From contig CBFHJA010000002.1 of assembly GCA_965656085.1 (NCBI GenBank), positions 95,695 through 159,694 of the forward strand: DNA of 64,000 nt, given 5' to 3'. The translations under genes and the position numbers were made by a program. Source of the stretch: Aliishimia sp965656085 (GTDB taxonomy: Bacteria > Pseudomonadota > Alphaproteobacteria > Rhodobacterales > Rhodobacteraceae). The stretch's first letter is position 1. Each line of letters starts with the position of its first letter. Below, piece after piece: positions 35,002-43,194 of this stretch. The notes beneath the pieces are model-generated. The model was not told where the DNA came from. It saw only the letters and a list, made by a program, of their open reading frames with translations, and did not search any database.

Positions 35002-35077
35002 TTTCATATGGTGAAAAATACAAGTAGCTGGTTTGATTGGTAATTCCAAGCCCTTCCAAAAATGAAAAACGATTTCA
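35002..35077. promoter_or_regulatory. Two 15-bp palindromes in the bhcR-bhcA intergenic region (candidate BhcR operators)
   Basis: TTTCA-TATGG-TGAAA at 35002-35016 and TGAAA-AACGA-TTTCA at 35063-35077 are perfect 5-5-5 palindromes about 61 bp apart in the AT-rich divergent promoter. Size and symmetry suit an IclR-family dimer. Confidence 0.55.
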
Positions 35078-35138
35078 AAAAAGTTTCATCCGAGGCGGGA
35101 ACCCCCTAGTGTGCCCCAAATCGCGGAGGAGTGATGTG

Positions 35139-36332
35139 ATGAGCTTTCAAAACCCGGTCTTTATTCCCGGCCCGACCAACATTCCCGAGGCACTTCGCAA
35201 AGCCTGCGACATGCCCACCATCGACCACCGGTCGCCCCTGTTCGGCGCGATCCTGCACCCGGCGCGCGCCGGTGTGAAAGAGGTTCTGAAAACCGAGACC
35301 GGCGAGGTTTTCATCTTCCCCGCCTCTGGCACCGGCGGCTGGGAAGTTGGCCTCTCCAACACCCTGAGCCCCGGCGACAAGGTGATCGCAGGCCGCAACG
35401 GCATGTTTTCCCACAAATGGATCGACATGTGTCAGCGCCTCGGGCTTGAGACCCAGGTGATCGAGACGCCTTGGGGCCACGGCCTCAACGCCGCCGAATA
35501 CGGCGCAATTCTCGAAGCCGACACGGCGCACGAGATCAAAGCCGTGCTGGTGACGCATAACGAAACCGCCACCGGCGTGACCTCCGACATCAAAGCCATC
35601 CGCGACGCGATGGACGCCGCAAACCACCCGGCCATGCTCTTCGTCGACGGTGTATCCTCCATCGGCTCGATGGATTTCCGTATGGACGAATGGGGCGTCG
35701 ACGTCGCCGTGACCGGCTCGCAAAAGGGCTTCATGCTGGCCGCAGGGCTCGCGATCATCGGCTTCAGCGAAAAGGCGATGGCGGCGACCAAGACTGCGAC
35801 CCTGCCGCGCGTCTATTTCGACGTGCATGACATGGCAAACGGCTACGCGGCCAATGCCTATCCCTACACACCCTCCGTCGGCATGATCAACGGGCTCAAC
35901 GAAGCCTGCAAGATGCTGCTGGACGAAGGGCTCGACAACGTCTTCGCCCGCCACCACCGCATCGCCGAAGGTGTGCGGGCCGCCGTGCGGGGTTGGGGGC
36001 TTGAGATGTGCGCCGCGACACCGGACGTCTATTCCGACACCGTCACCGCGATCCGCACGCCGGAGGGCTTCAACGCGTCCGACGTCGTCAGCCACGCCGC
36101 GAACACCTACGGCATGGCCTTCGGCACCGGGCTTGGTGAAGTGGCCGGCAAGGTCTTCCGCATCGGCCATCTGGGGATGCTGACCGAAAGCATGGCCCTG
36201 AGCGGCATCGCCACGGCGGAGATGTGCATGGTCGATCTCGGCCTCGACATCACGCTCGGCTCCGGCGTCGCCGCGGCCCAGCAATCCTACCGCAAACCGG
36301 CCCTGCACCTGCATCAGACGGCGGCGGAATAA
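35139..36332 (+). CDS. bhcA: Aspartate-glyoxylate aminotransferase BhcA
   Basis: 397 residues from ATG at 35139 with GGAGGAGTG upstream. It is a fold-type I PLP enzyme of the serine-glyoxylate/alanine-glyoxylate aminotransferase group: FIPGPTNIPEALR, DHRSPLFG, FPASGTGGWEVGLSN, and the Schiff-base Lys in TGSQKGFMLA. In the beta-hydroxyaspartate cycle it transfers the amino group of aspartate to glyoxylate, giving oxaloacetate and glycine. Its assignment as BhcA rests on the following bhcB, bhcC and bhcD genes in the known order. It overlaps bhcB by one base. Confidence 0.93.
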   Translation: MSFQNPVFIPGPTNIPEALRKACDMPTIDHRSPLFGAILHPARAGVKEVLKTETGEVFIFPASGTGGWEVGLSNTLSPGDKVIAGRNGMFSHKWIDMCQRLGLETQVIETPWGHGLNAAEYGAILEADTAHEIKAVLVTHNETATGVTSDIKAIRDAMDAANHPAMLFVDGVSSIGSMDFRMDEWGVDVAVTGSQKGFMLAAGLAIIGFSEKAMAATKTATLPRVYFDVHDMANGYAANAYPYTPSVGMINGLNEACKMLLDEGLDNVFARHHRIAEGVRAAVRGWGLEMCAATPDVYSDTVTAIRTPEGFNASDVVSHAANTYGMAFGTGLGEVAGKVFRIGHLGMLTESMALSGIATAEMCMVDLGLDITLGSGVAAAQQSYRKPALHLHQTAAE

Positions 36333-37300
36333 TGAAAGACGCGCTCGATCAAACCATCCCGACCTACGAGGACATGCTCGCGGCCCATGAGCGGATCAAA
36401 CCCCATATCCGCCGCACGGAGGTCCTGACCTCGCCGTTTCTCGACGAGCTGTCCGGCGCGCAGCTGTTCTTCAAATGCGAGAATTTCCAAGTCCCGGGCG
36501 CCTTCAAGGTGCGCGGGGCGACCAACGCGGTCTTCGGCTTGGACGAGGCGCAGGCCGCCAAGGGCGTCGCGACCCATAGCTCGGGCAACCACGCCTCCTG
36601 CCTCAGCTACGCCGCCATGCGCCGCGGCATCCCCTGCAACGTCGTGATGCCCCGCACCGCGCCGCAGGCCAAGAAGGACACGGTGCGCCGCTACGGCGGC
36701 AAGATCACCGAATGCGCGCCCTCCACCACCTCCCGCGAGGCGACCTTCGCCGAAGTGCAGGCCGCGACCGGTGGCGATTTCGTCCACCCCTACAACGACC
36801 CGCGCGTGATCGCCGGGCAGGGCACCTGCTCGAAGGAATTCATGGAGCAAACCGACGGTCTCGACATTGTCGTCGCCCCCATCGGCGGCGGCGGCATGAT
36901 CTCCGGCACCTGCCTCACGCTTTCGACCCTCGCGCCCGAGACCCAGATCATCGCTGCCGAGCCCGAGCAGGCCGACGACGCCTATCGCAGCTTCAAGGCG
37001 GGCCATATCATCGCCGATGATGCACCGAAAACCATCGCCGATGGCCTCTTGGTCCCGCTCAAAGAACTGACATGGCATTTCGTGTCGAACCACGTCACTG
37101 AGATCTACACCGCCTCCGAGCAGGAGATCATCGACGCGATGAAGCTGACATGGAAGCACCTGCGAATCGTGATGGAGCCGTCCTGCGCCGTGCCGCTGGC
37201 CATCGTTCTGAAAAACCCCGACGCCTTCAAAGGCAAGCGCGTCGGGATCGTCGTCACGGGCGGCAATGTCGATCTCGACACGCTGCCCTGGATCAAATGA
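36332..37300 (+). CDS. bhcB: beta-Hydroxyaspartate dehydratase BhcB
   Basis: 322 residues. A fold-type II PLP dehydratase of the serine/threonine dehydratase family: FKCENFQVPGAFKVRGA contains the PLP lysine, SSGNHASCLSYAA binds the substrate carboxylate, and APIGGGGMISG the PLP phosphate. In this operon the reaction is dehydration of (2R,3S)-beta-hydroxyaspartate to iminosuccinate. The start overlaps the bhcA stop. A threonine-dehydratase label would be usual from homology alone; context decides. Confidence 0.93.
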   Translation: MKDALDQTIPTYEDMLAAHERIKPHIRRTEVLTSPFLDELSGAQLFFKCENFQVPGAFKVRGATNAVFGLDEAQAAKGVATHSSGNHASCLSYAAMRRGIPCNVVMPRTAPQAKKDTVRRYGGKITECAPSTTSREATFAEVQAATGGDFVHPYNDPRVIAGQGTCSKEFMEQTDGLDIVVAPIGGGGMISGTCLTLSTLAPETQIIAAEPEQADDAYRSFKAGHIIADDAPKTIADGLLVPLKELTWHFVSNHVTEIYTASEQEIIDAMKLTWKHLRIVMEPSCAVPLAIVLKNPDAFKGKRVGIVVTGGNVDLDTLPWIK

Positions 37301-37328
37301 TCCGAACTGCAATCTGAGGAGACCCAAG

Positions 37329-38492
37329 ATGAACGCACCTGTAAACATCCAATCCCTCGAGGTCGGCTACGACATCCCCGCACTGCCGGGCATGGATGAG
37401 GCCGAGATTCAAACCCCCTGCCTCGTGCTCGACCTCGATGCACTTGAGCGCAACATCAAGAAAATGGGCGATTATGCCAAGGCCCACGGGATGCGCCACC
37501 GCGTCCACGGCAAGATGCACAAATCCGTCGACGTGGCCCTGCTACAGGTCGAGCTCGGCGGCGCGTGCGGTGTCTGCTGCCAGAAGGTCTCCGAGGCCGA
37601 AGTGTTTGCCCGCGGCGGCATCAAGGACGTGTTGGTGTCGAACCAAGTGCGGGATCCCGCCAAGATCGACCGTCTTGCACGGATGCCGAAACTCGGCGCG
37701 CGCACGATCTGCTGTGTGGACATGCTCGACAATGTGGCCGACCTGTCCGCTGCTGCCGTCAAGCACGGCACTGAGATCGAATGTCTTGTGGAGATCGACT
37801 GCGGCGCGGGCCGTTGCGGCGTGACCACCACGCCTGCGGTGATCGAGCTTGCAAAGGCGATCGACGCGGCTGAGGGTCTGAAATTTGCGGGTATCCAAGC
37901 CTATCAGGGCGCGATGCAGCACCTTGATTCCTACGAAGAGCGCAAGGGCAAGACGCAGATCGCCATCGACATGGTGCAGGATGCAGTGGACGGCCTGAAG
38001 GCCGAAGGTCTGGACTGCGACATCGTCGGTGGTGGCGGCACGGGCAGCTACTATTTCGAATCGAATTCCAACGTCTATAACGAGCTTCAATGCGGCTCTT
38101 ACGCGTTCATGGACGCCGATTATGGCCGCATCCTCGACAAGGACGGCAAGCGCATCGACGAGGGCGAGTGGGAAAACGCATTGTTCCTGCTGACCTCGGT
38201 GATGAGCCACGCCAAGGCCGACAAAGCCATCGTCGATGCCGGTCTCAAGGCGCAATCGGTGGATAGCGGCCTGCCGTTCATCTTTGGGCGCAAGGACGTG
38301 GAATACGTCAAATGCTCCGACGAGCACGGCGTCGTGGCCGACCCCGAAGGCGTGCTGAAGGTCAACGACAAGCTGAGGCTCGTACCGGGCCACTGCGACC
38401 CGACCTGCAACGTGCATGACTGGTATGTCGGCGTGCGCGGCGGCAAGGTGGAAACCGTCTGGCCGGTCTCGGCGCGCGGAAAGGCCTACTGA
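37329..38492 (+). CDS. bhcC: beta-Hydroxyaspartate aldolase BhcC
   Basis: 387 residues, a fold-type III PLP enzyme related to D-threonine aldolase: TPCLVLDLDALERNI and RHRVHGKMHKSVDVA with the PLP lysine, then CVDMLDN, VEIDCGAGRCGV, and the C-terminal metal-site PGHCDPTCNVHDWYV. It joins glyoxylate and glycine to (2R,3S)-beta-hydroxyaspartate, the carbon-carbon bond-forming step of the cycle. The ATG at 37329 has GAGGAGACC ahead of it and lies 28 bp after bhcB. Confidence 0.94.
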   Translation: MNAPVNIQSLEVGYDIPALPGMDEAEIQTPCLVLDLDALERNIKKMGDYAKAHGMRHRVHGKMHKSVDVALLQVELGGACGVCCQKVSEAEVFARGGIKDVLVSNQVRDPAKIDRLARMPKLGARTICCVDMLDNVADLSAAAVKHGTEIECLVEIDCGAGRCGVTTTPAVIELAKAIDAAEGLKFAGIQAYQGAMQHLDSYEERKGKTQIAIDMVQDAVDGLKAEGLDCDIVGGGGTGSYYFESNSNVYNELQCGSYAFMDADYGRILDKDGKRIDEGEWENALFLLTSVMSHAKADKAIVDAGLKAQSVDSGLPFIFGRKDVEYVKCSDEHGVVADPEGVLKVNDKLRLVPGHCDPTCNVHDWYVGVRGGKVETVWPVSARGKAY

Positions 38493-38499
38493 GAAAAAA

Positions 38500-38582
38500 C
38501 GCGCCCCGGGCAGGGTCCGGGGCCGCGCCGGATGTCACAGACCGGACCAACACCAGAAGTCCCGGGCCCTGCCCGGGACGCG
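38500..38582 (+). repeat. Large inverted repeat between bhcC and bhcD
   Basis: Arms of 22 bp (38500-38521 and 38561-38582; core CCCGGGCAGGG / CCCTGCCCGGG, 20 of 22 paired) enclose a 39-bp loop just after the bhcC stop. In RNA this would form a very stable stem-loop within the operon. Confidence 0.85.
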
Positions 38583-38612
38583 TTGTGCATGAACGACAAG
38601 GACTGCCCCAAG

Positions 38613-39578
38613 ATGATCATCGTACCTGAACGTGAGATTGCCGATCTCATGACGCGCCCTGCCGCGTTTGATGCCGTTGAAAAGGTCTTCGCCGCGATGG
38701 CCGCCGAGGACGCCTATAACTTCCCCGTGGTGCGCGAAGCCATCGGCCATGAAGACGCGCTCTACGGCTTCAAGGGCGGGTTCGACCAAGCCGGGCTCAC
38801 ACTGGGCCTCAAGGCAGGCGGCTACTGGCCCCACAATCTCGAACGGCGCGGCGTGATCAATCACCAATCCACCGTGTTCCTGTTCGACCCGGATACTGGC
38901 ATGGTGCGTGCAATGGTCGGCGGCAACCTGCTCACCGCCTTGCGCACGGCAGCGGCGTCCTCGGTGTCGATCAAACACCTTGCGCGCCCGGACGCGAAGG
39001 TGATTGGCATGATCGGCGCGGGCCACCAAGCCACATTCCAACTCCGCGCCGCGTTGGAGCAGCGCGATTTTGAGAAGGTGATCGGCTGGAACCTGCATCC
39101 CGAGATGCTGCCGAATATCGAGAAAGTTGCCACCGAGGCAGGTCTGCCCTTCGAAGCGGTTGAGCGCGAGGCCATGACCGAGGCCGATGTGATCATCACC
39201 ATCACCTCGTCCTTCGAGGCGAGCCTGATGGCGGGTCACGTCAGCCCCGGCACCCATATCGCCTGCATGGGCACCGATACGAAGGGCAAGCAGGAATTAG
39301 ACCCTAACCTGCTTGTTAGAGCCACAGTTTTTACGGACGAAGTGGCCCAGTCGGTGAGTATTGGCGAGGCGCAACATGCTGTTGGCGCTGGTCTGATCTC
39401 GGAAAACGACGTGCATCAGATTGGGGCCGTCATCAACGGCACGCATCCGGGCCGGACCTCTGCAGACGAGATCACGATCTTCGACGGCACCGGCGTTGGC
39501 CTGCAAGACCTCGCCGTCGCCGCCCGCGTTGTCGATCTGGCCGTGGAGAAGGGCAAAGCGATCGAAGTCCCTATCTGA
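38613..39578 (+). CDS. bhcD: Iminosuccinate reductase BhcD
   Basis: 321 residues from ATG at 38613 (MIIVPEREIADLM), with AAGGAC 10 nt before; an ATG at 38589 is an alternative. It belongs to the ornithine cyclodeaminase/mu-crystallin family: GFKGGFDQAGLTLGLKAGG, TALRTAAASSVSIKHLARP, and the Rossmann turn GMIGAGHQATFQLRA. In the cycle it reduces iminosuccinate to L-aspartate with NAD(P)H, regenerating the amino donor for BhcA. It is the last bhc gene and is separated from bhcC by the large inverted repeat. Confidence 0.92.
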   Translation: MIIVPEREIADLMTRPAAFDAVEKVFAAMAAEDAYNFPVVREAIGHEDALYGFKGGFDQAGLTLGLKAGGYWPHNLERRGVINHQSTVFLFDPDTGMVRAMVGGNLLTALRTAAASSVSIKHLARPDAKVIGMIGAGHQATFQLRAALEQRDFEKVIGWNLHPEMLPNIEKVATEAGLPFEAVEREAMTEADVIITITSSFEASLMAGHVSPGTHIACMGTDTKGKQELDPNLLVRATVFTDEVAQSVSIGEAQHAVGAGLISENDVHQIGAVINGTHPGRTSADEITIFDGTGVGLQDLAVAARVVDLAVEKGKAIEVPI

Positions 39579-39634
39579 AGCGTCTCGGGTCTCGACGCAC
39601 GCGTTCCGAAGGGTGTGCAATGCTGCCCACCATG

Positions 39635-39830
39635 GCGAAAGGTTAACGCCGGGGCACCGCACGGTGCCTTAACCCCGGAACGAATCGAAACCGAGCCATA
39701 CAGGTGCCATACGCTTTGCCATACGCCGGGCCATACCGCTGCCATCCCTTGTTTTTATGGCGTTAACGCGCGAAAGCCCGTTTTTCGCGAATTTGAGGGC
39801 GCGCGGGCGCTCGCTGCGTTAAACTTTGGC
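39635..39830 (-). repeat. MITE-like dispersed repeat, copy 2 (inverted)
   Basis: Ends GCGAAAGGTTAACG and CGTTAAACTTTGGCG are inverted. The core appears as its complement, CCTTGTTTTTATGGCGTTAA (from 39747), and GCCATAC units repeat about every 12 bp between 39695 and 39745. The element fills almost all of the bhcD to MaoC gap and is oriented opposite to copies 1 and 3. Confidence 0.8.
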
Positions 39831-39843
39831 GCCCTCACCCGCG

Positions 39844-40314
39844 CTAGTTCTCGAAGATCGCCAACCCCAACCACTCCGCGACAAGGGCCGGGGTGTCCTG
39901 CCCCTTGATCTCGATTGTCATGAGGTTTTCCCGCATCAACTCGGTCTCCGAACGGGCCTTCGCCCCCTGCAACGTGAAGCGACCGCGTATCTCCGCGCCC
40001 GCCTTTACAGGCGACAGGAAGCGCAGCTTGTTCAGCCCGTAATTGATTCCCATCACCTGCCCCGGCAGGGTCGGGAAACACTCATAGACGAAGCTCGACG
40101 CTAGGCTAAGTGTCAGAAATCCATGCGCAATCGTCCCGCCAAAGGGCGTCTCGCGCGCCGCCCGCTCCGGGTCCACATGGATCCATTGCTCGTCCCGCGT
40201 TGTGACCGCGAATTCGTCGATCATCTTCTGATCCACAGTCACCCAAGAGGACACACCGACCTCGGTGCCGATCAGCGGCGTCAGCTTGTCCACAGCATCT
40301 TGCAAATGCGACAT
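39844..40314 (-). CDS. MaoC-like (R)-specific enoyl-CoA hydratase/dehydratase
   Basis: 156 residues of a single hot-dog domain. The hydratase-2 motif is seen as QWIHVDPERAARETPFGGTIAHGFLTLSL, quoted here in parts IHVDPERA and GTIAHGFLTLSL; the catalytic Asp and His fall in those segments. It should add or remove water across a 2-enoyl-CoA. The gene follows the MDR oxidoreductase on the same strand by 12 bp, so the two are probably cotranscribed. Substrate unknown, but the neighbourhood is rich in acyl-CoA catabolic genes. Confidence 0.92.
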   Translation of the reverse strand: MSHLQDAVDKLTPLIGTEVGVSSWVTVDQKMIDEFAVTTRDEQWIHVDPERAARETPFGGTIAHGFLTLSLASSFVYECFPTLPGQVMGINYGLNKLRFLSPVKAGAEIRGRFTLQGAKARSETELMRENLMTIEIKGQDTPALVAEWLGLAIFEN

Positions 40315-40326
40315 GACCAGTCCCCC

Positions 40327-41331
40327 TCAACTCGGATCGGGCGCGACACGCACCATGCGCTTGCCCTTGTTGTCGCCGTTCAGCAGCCCGATCAGCGCCT
40401 GCGGCGCGTTCTCCAGACCCTCGACGATATCTTCGAAAATCTTGATCTGCCCGGCGGCGATCCAATGCTGAATGGCGCGGTTCGCCTTGGCGTCGTCCTT
40501 GACGAAATCGGTGACGATAAAACCCTCCATTCTCAACCGCTTAACGACGACGAGCCCCGGCAAATTGCGCGGCCCGCTGGGCGCGGTGGTGTCATACTGA
40601 CTGATCGCTCCGCAGCACACCACCCGGCCCCGCTCGTTCATGAAAAACAGAGCCGTTTCAAGGATTTCCCCACCAACATTGTCGAAGTAAATGTCCACGC
40701 CATTCGGGCAGGCGGCCTTGATCGCTTTCGCCAAACCGGGCTGGCGATAGTCGAGACAGGCATCGAACCCGAGTTCCTTCACGACCCAGTCGCATTTCTC
40801 CGGCCCTCCGGCGATCCCCACCACATGGCATCCGAGCGCCTTGGCCATTTGCCCCACATACCCACCAACCGACCCGGCGGCCGCCGAGACAAGCACGGTC
40901 TCCCCGGTCACAGGTTGGCCGACGCTGATCAGCCCGTGAAACGCGGTCTTTCCGGCGATCCCGAAAGCGGAGATCAGGTTGGACAGTTGCGGCACGCGCG
41001 GCATCTTCTGCACCTTGTGGGCCGGTTGGACGACATATTCCGACCACGTCGCCTCGCAGGCCACGATATCCCCGGCGGCAACCCGGTCCGAGTGGCTTTC
41101 GACCACTTCGCAGATCGCATAGGTGGGCATGGCGTCTCCCGCGAGCACCGGGGCGCGATAGGTCGCCCCTTGCATCCATGACCGGTTGGCGGCGTCGATG
41201 CTCATCAGGATAACCTTCAGCAAAACCTCGCCGGGTCCGGCTTCAGGCATCGGGGCGTCTGTCTTTTCGAAATGAGCCGGTTCAAGATTGCCTTTTGGCA
41301 GTTCCCGGATCACAATTTGCATGTTCGACAT
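40327..41331 (-). CDS. NADP-dependent MDR oxidoreductase (leukotriene B4 dehydrogenase/CurA-like)
   Basis: 334 residues, medium-chain dehydrogenase/reductase without zinc ligands. Features: SIDAANRSWMQGATY near the N-terminus, GKTAFHGLISVGQP, the nucleotide-binding AAAGSVGGYVGQMAKALG, YFDNVGGEIL and CGAISQYD. These match the YncB/CurA/prostaglandin-reductase group, which reduces the double bond of alpha,beta-unsaturated ketones with NADPH. It lies upstream of the MaoC gene on the same strand. Confidence 0.9.
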   Translation of the reverse strand: MSNMQIVIRELPKGNLEPAHFEKTDAPMPEAGPGEVLLKVILMSIDAANRSWMQGATYRAPVLAGDAMPTYAICEVVESHSDRVAAGDIVACEATWSEYVVQPAHKVQKMPRVPQLSNLISAFGIAGKTAFHGLISVGQPVTGETVLVSAAAGSVGGYVGQMAKALGCHVVGIAGGPEKCDWVVKELGFDACLDYRQPGLAKAIKAACPNGVDIYFDNVGGEILETALFFMNERGRVVCCGAISQYDTTAPSGPRNLPGLVVVKRLRMEGFIVTDFVKDDAKANRAIQHWIAAGQIKIFEDIVEGLENAPQALIGLLNGDNKGKRMVRVAPDPS

Positions 41332-41394
41332 GGTGGATGCCTTTCCTATGTCTTCGAGAGTTCAGACCCTAAATTTGAAGTTTAGAGCCACATC

Positions 41395-42054
41395 ATGACG
41401 GAATACCGACAACATCGTTTTACCCTGCCCGACGGCGCGGCGGACCTGCTCCTGATCCGGCACGGAGAAACCGAAGCGGCGCGCGAGGTAGAGAGCTTTC
41501 CGCTGCGCGACGGTCACGGAGACCCAGCCTTGCGTCCGGAGGGAGAGCGGCAGGCACATGAGGTTGCGCAGAGGCTGAAAACAGAGCCCATCAAGGCGAT
41601 TTATGTCACCAAACTGCGCCGCACGCACCAGACCGCCGCACCGCTCGCGCAGCATCTCGGCCTGACGCCGCGCGAAGATCCCGATTTGCATGAGGTGCAT
41701 CTTGGCGATTGGGACGGCGGACTGTACCGCAAGATGGCCGCGACGAACGATCCGGCCTTCGAGCGGGCCCGGGCCGCCCATGAATGGGGCGAGGTGCCCG
41801 GCGCAGAGACCACCGCGCAGCTTCAAGCCCGCGTTGCACGCGGGTTGCGGCGTATCGCGTCTGCTCATCCGAACGGGCTTGTGGCCGTCGTCGTGCATGG
41901 CGGCGTGGTCGGGGCGGCGCTCAGCTATGCCACCGGCGCGCGCGGGTTCGCATTCAACGGCGCGGCGAACGGCTCGATCTCGCGTCTGGTCGTGCAGGAC
42001 GATCAGATGATCGTGCGCGGGTTCAATGATTGCAGCCATCTGTCGGACGCTTAA
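41395..42054 (+). CDS. Histidine phosphatase family protein
   Basis: 219 residues. The phospho-His motif LLIRHGETEA, the TKLRRTHQTA arginine region, the catalytic Glu region LHEVHLGDWDGG, and the second His in VVVHGGVVGA mark the phosphoglycerate-mutase-like fold. Members dephosphorylate diverse small molecules; the substrate is not evident. A second, different histidine phosphatase sits 7 kb away (48641). The gene converges on the quinone oxidoreductase gene with a 4-bp overlap of stops. Confidence 0.92.
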   Translation: MTEYRQHRFTLPDGAADLLLIRHGETEAAREVESFPLRDGHGDPALRPEGERQAHEVAQRLKTEPIKAIYVTKLRRTHQTAAPLAQHLGLTPREDPDLHEVHLGDWDGGLYRKMAATNDPAFERARAAHEWGEVPGAETTAQLQARVARGLRRIASAHPNGLVAVVVHGGVVGAALSYATGARGFAFNGAANGSISRLVVQDDQMIVRGFNDCSHLSDA

Positions 42055-43049
42055 TCCAAGGTCAGGACAACCTTGCCCAACACTTTGCGATCCTGCATCA
42101 GCGTCAGGGCCTCCGCCGCCTGTTCCAGCGGAAATGAGGCACTGATACGGGGTTTTATTTTCCCCGCCGCATACATCTGGAAAAGCTCGCCCATGTTTTC
42201 CATATGGCCCTTTGGGTCCCGGAAAACCGATGCACCCCAGAAGACGCCCACGATCTGACACCCTTTGAGCAGCGCGAGGTTCAGCGGGACCTTGGGAATG
42301 CCCGCCGGGAAGCCCACCACGAGGAAACGTCCCTTCCATGCCAGCGCGCGGATCGCGGGTTCGGCATAGTCGCCGCCCACAGCGTCATAGACCACATCCA
42401 CGCCCTCGCCTCCGGACAGTGTCTTGATCTCGCTGGAGAAAGCTTTCTGCGCATCGCGGTCCATCTCGCGGGGATAGACGATTGTCTCGTCCGCGCCGCA
42501 CGCTTTGCAGAAATCGGCCTTCTCCTGAGAGGACACGGCGGCGATCACCTTCGCGCCGGCCGCTTTCGCCAGTTCAATCGCGGCAACGCCGACGCCGCCG
42601 GCAGCCCCGAGAACCAGAACGGAGTCGCCAGCCTTGAGCTCGGCCCGGTCCTTCAGCGCGTGGTGCGATGTGCCATAGGTGAAGATGAAACAGGCGGCGT
42701 CCTCATAGGGCATCGCGTCCGGAATTTTCACCGCGCGCCCGGCCTCGATGCAGATATGCGTGGCAAAGCCGCCATGTCCGGTCAGGGCCAGAATCCGGTC
42801 CCCGACCTGCAATCCCTCGACGCCTTCGCCCAAGGCTTCGATCTGTCCAGCGATCTCGCCGCCGGGCGCGAAGGGGCGCGGCGGCTTGATCTGGTAAAGG
42901 TCCTGGATCATCAGTGTGTCGGGGAAATTCAAGCCCGCTGCGTGGACACGCACGCGGATTTCGCCCTTCTGTGGCTCTGGTATCGGTAGCTCTGTCAGTT
43001 CCAGCGTTTCGGGTCCCCCCGGCGCTTTGCTCAACATGGCTTTCATCAT
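42051..43049 (-). CDS. NADPH:quinone oxidoreductase family protein (MDR)
   Basis: 332 residues. AGLNFPDTLMIQ, TYGTSHHALKDRAELKAGDSV, the Rossmann stretch VLGAAGGVGVAAIELAKAAGA, VYDAVGGDY and a C-terminal FPLEQAAEALTLMQDRKVLGKVVL are typical of zinc-free quinone oxidoreductases (QOR). It probably reduces a quinone or an enoyl-thioester/ketone with NADPH. It diverges from the acyl-CoA dehydrogenase operon, and the shared intergenic region carries the candidate IclR operator at 43136, so it may belong to the same regulon. Confidence 0.9.
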   Translation of the reverse strand: MMKAMLSKAPGGPETLELTELPIPEPQKGEIRVRVHAAGLNFPDTLMIQDLYQIKPPRPFAPGGEIAGQIEALGEGVEGLQVGDRILALTGHGGFATHICIEAGRAVKIPDAMPYEDAACFIFTYGTSHHALKDRAELKAGDSVLVLGAAGGVGVAAIELAKAAGAKVIAAVSSQEKADFCKACGADETIVYPREMDRDAQKAFSSEIKTLSGGEGVDVVYDAVGGDYAEPAIRALAWKGRFLVVGFPAGIPKVPLNLALLKGCQIVGVFWGASVFRDPKGHMENMGELFQMYAAGKIKPRISASFPLEQAAEALTLMQDRKVLGKVVLTLD

Positions 43050-43135
43050 GGTCAGGCCTCCCTTTCCCGAAATGACGCGGCGTTGTCATAGGGGCGCAGG
43101 GCGCGACAGGTTGTCAACCAGATAACAGAATGCAA

Positions 43136-43150
43136 TTCTGCACAGCGGAA
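43136..43150. promoter_or_regulatory. Candidate IclR-family operator, copy 1
   Basis: TTCTGCACAGCGGAA is a 15-bp imperfect palindrome in the divergent promoter of the quinone oxidoreductase and the first acyl-CoA dehydrogenase. It matches the palindrome after the IclR gene (51128) at 13 of 15 positions. Confidence 0.55.
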
Positions 43151-43194
43151 CATCTGACGCAAAGTCATGTCGGAAGGTTGGGAGGCCTACGCAA

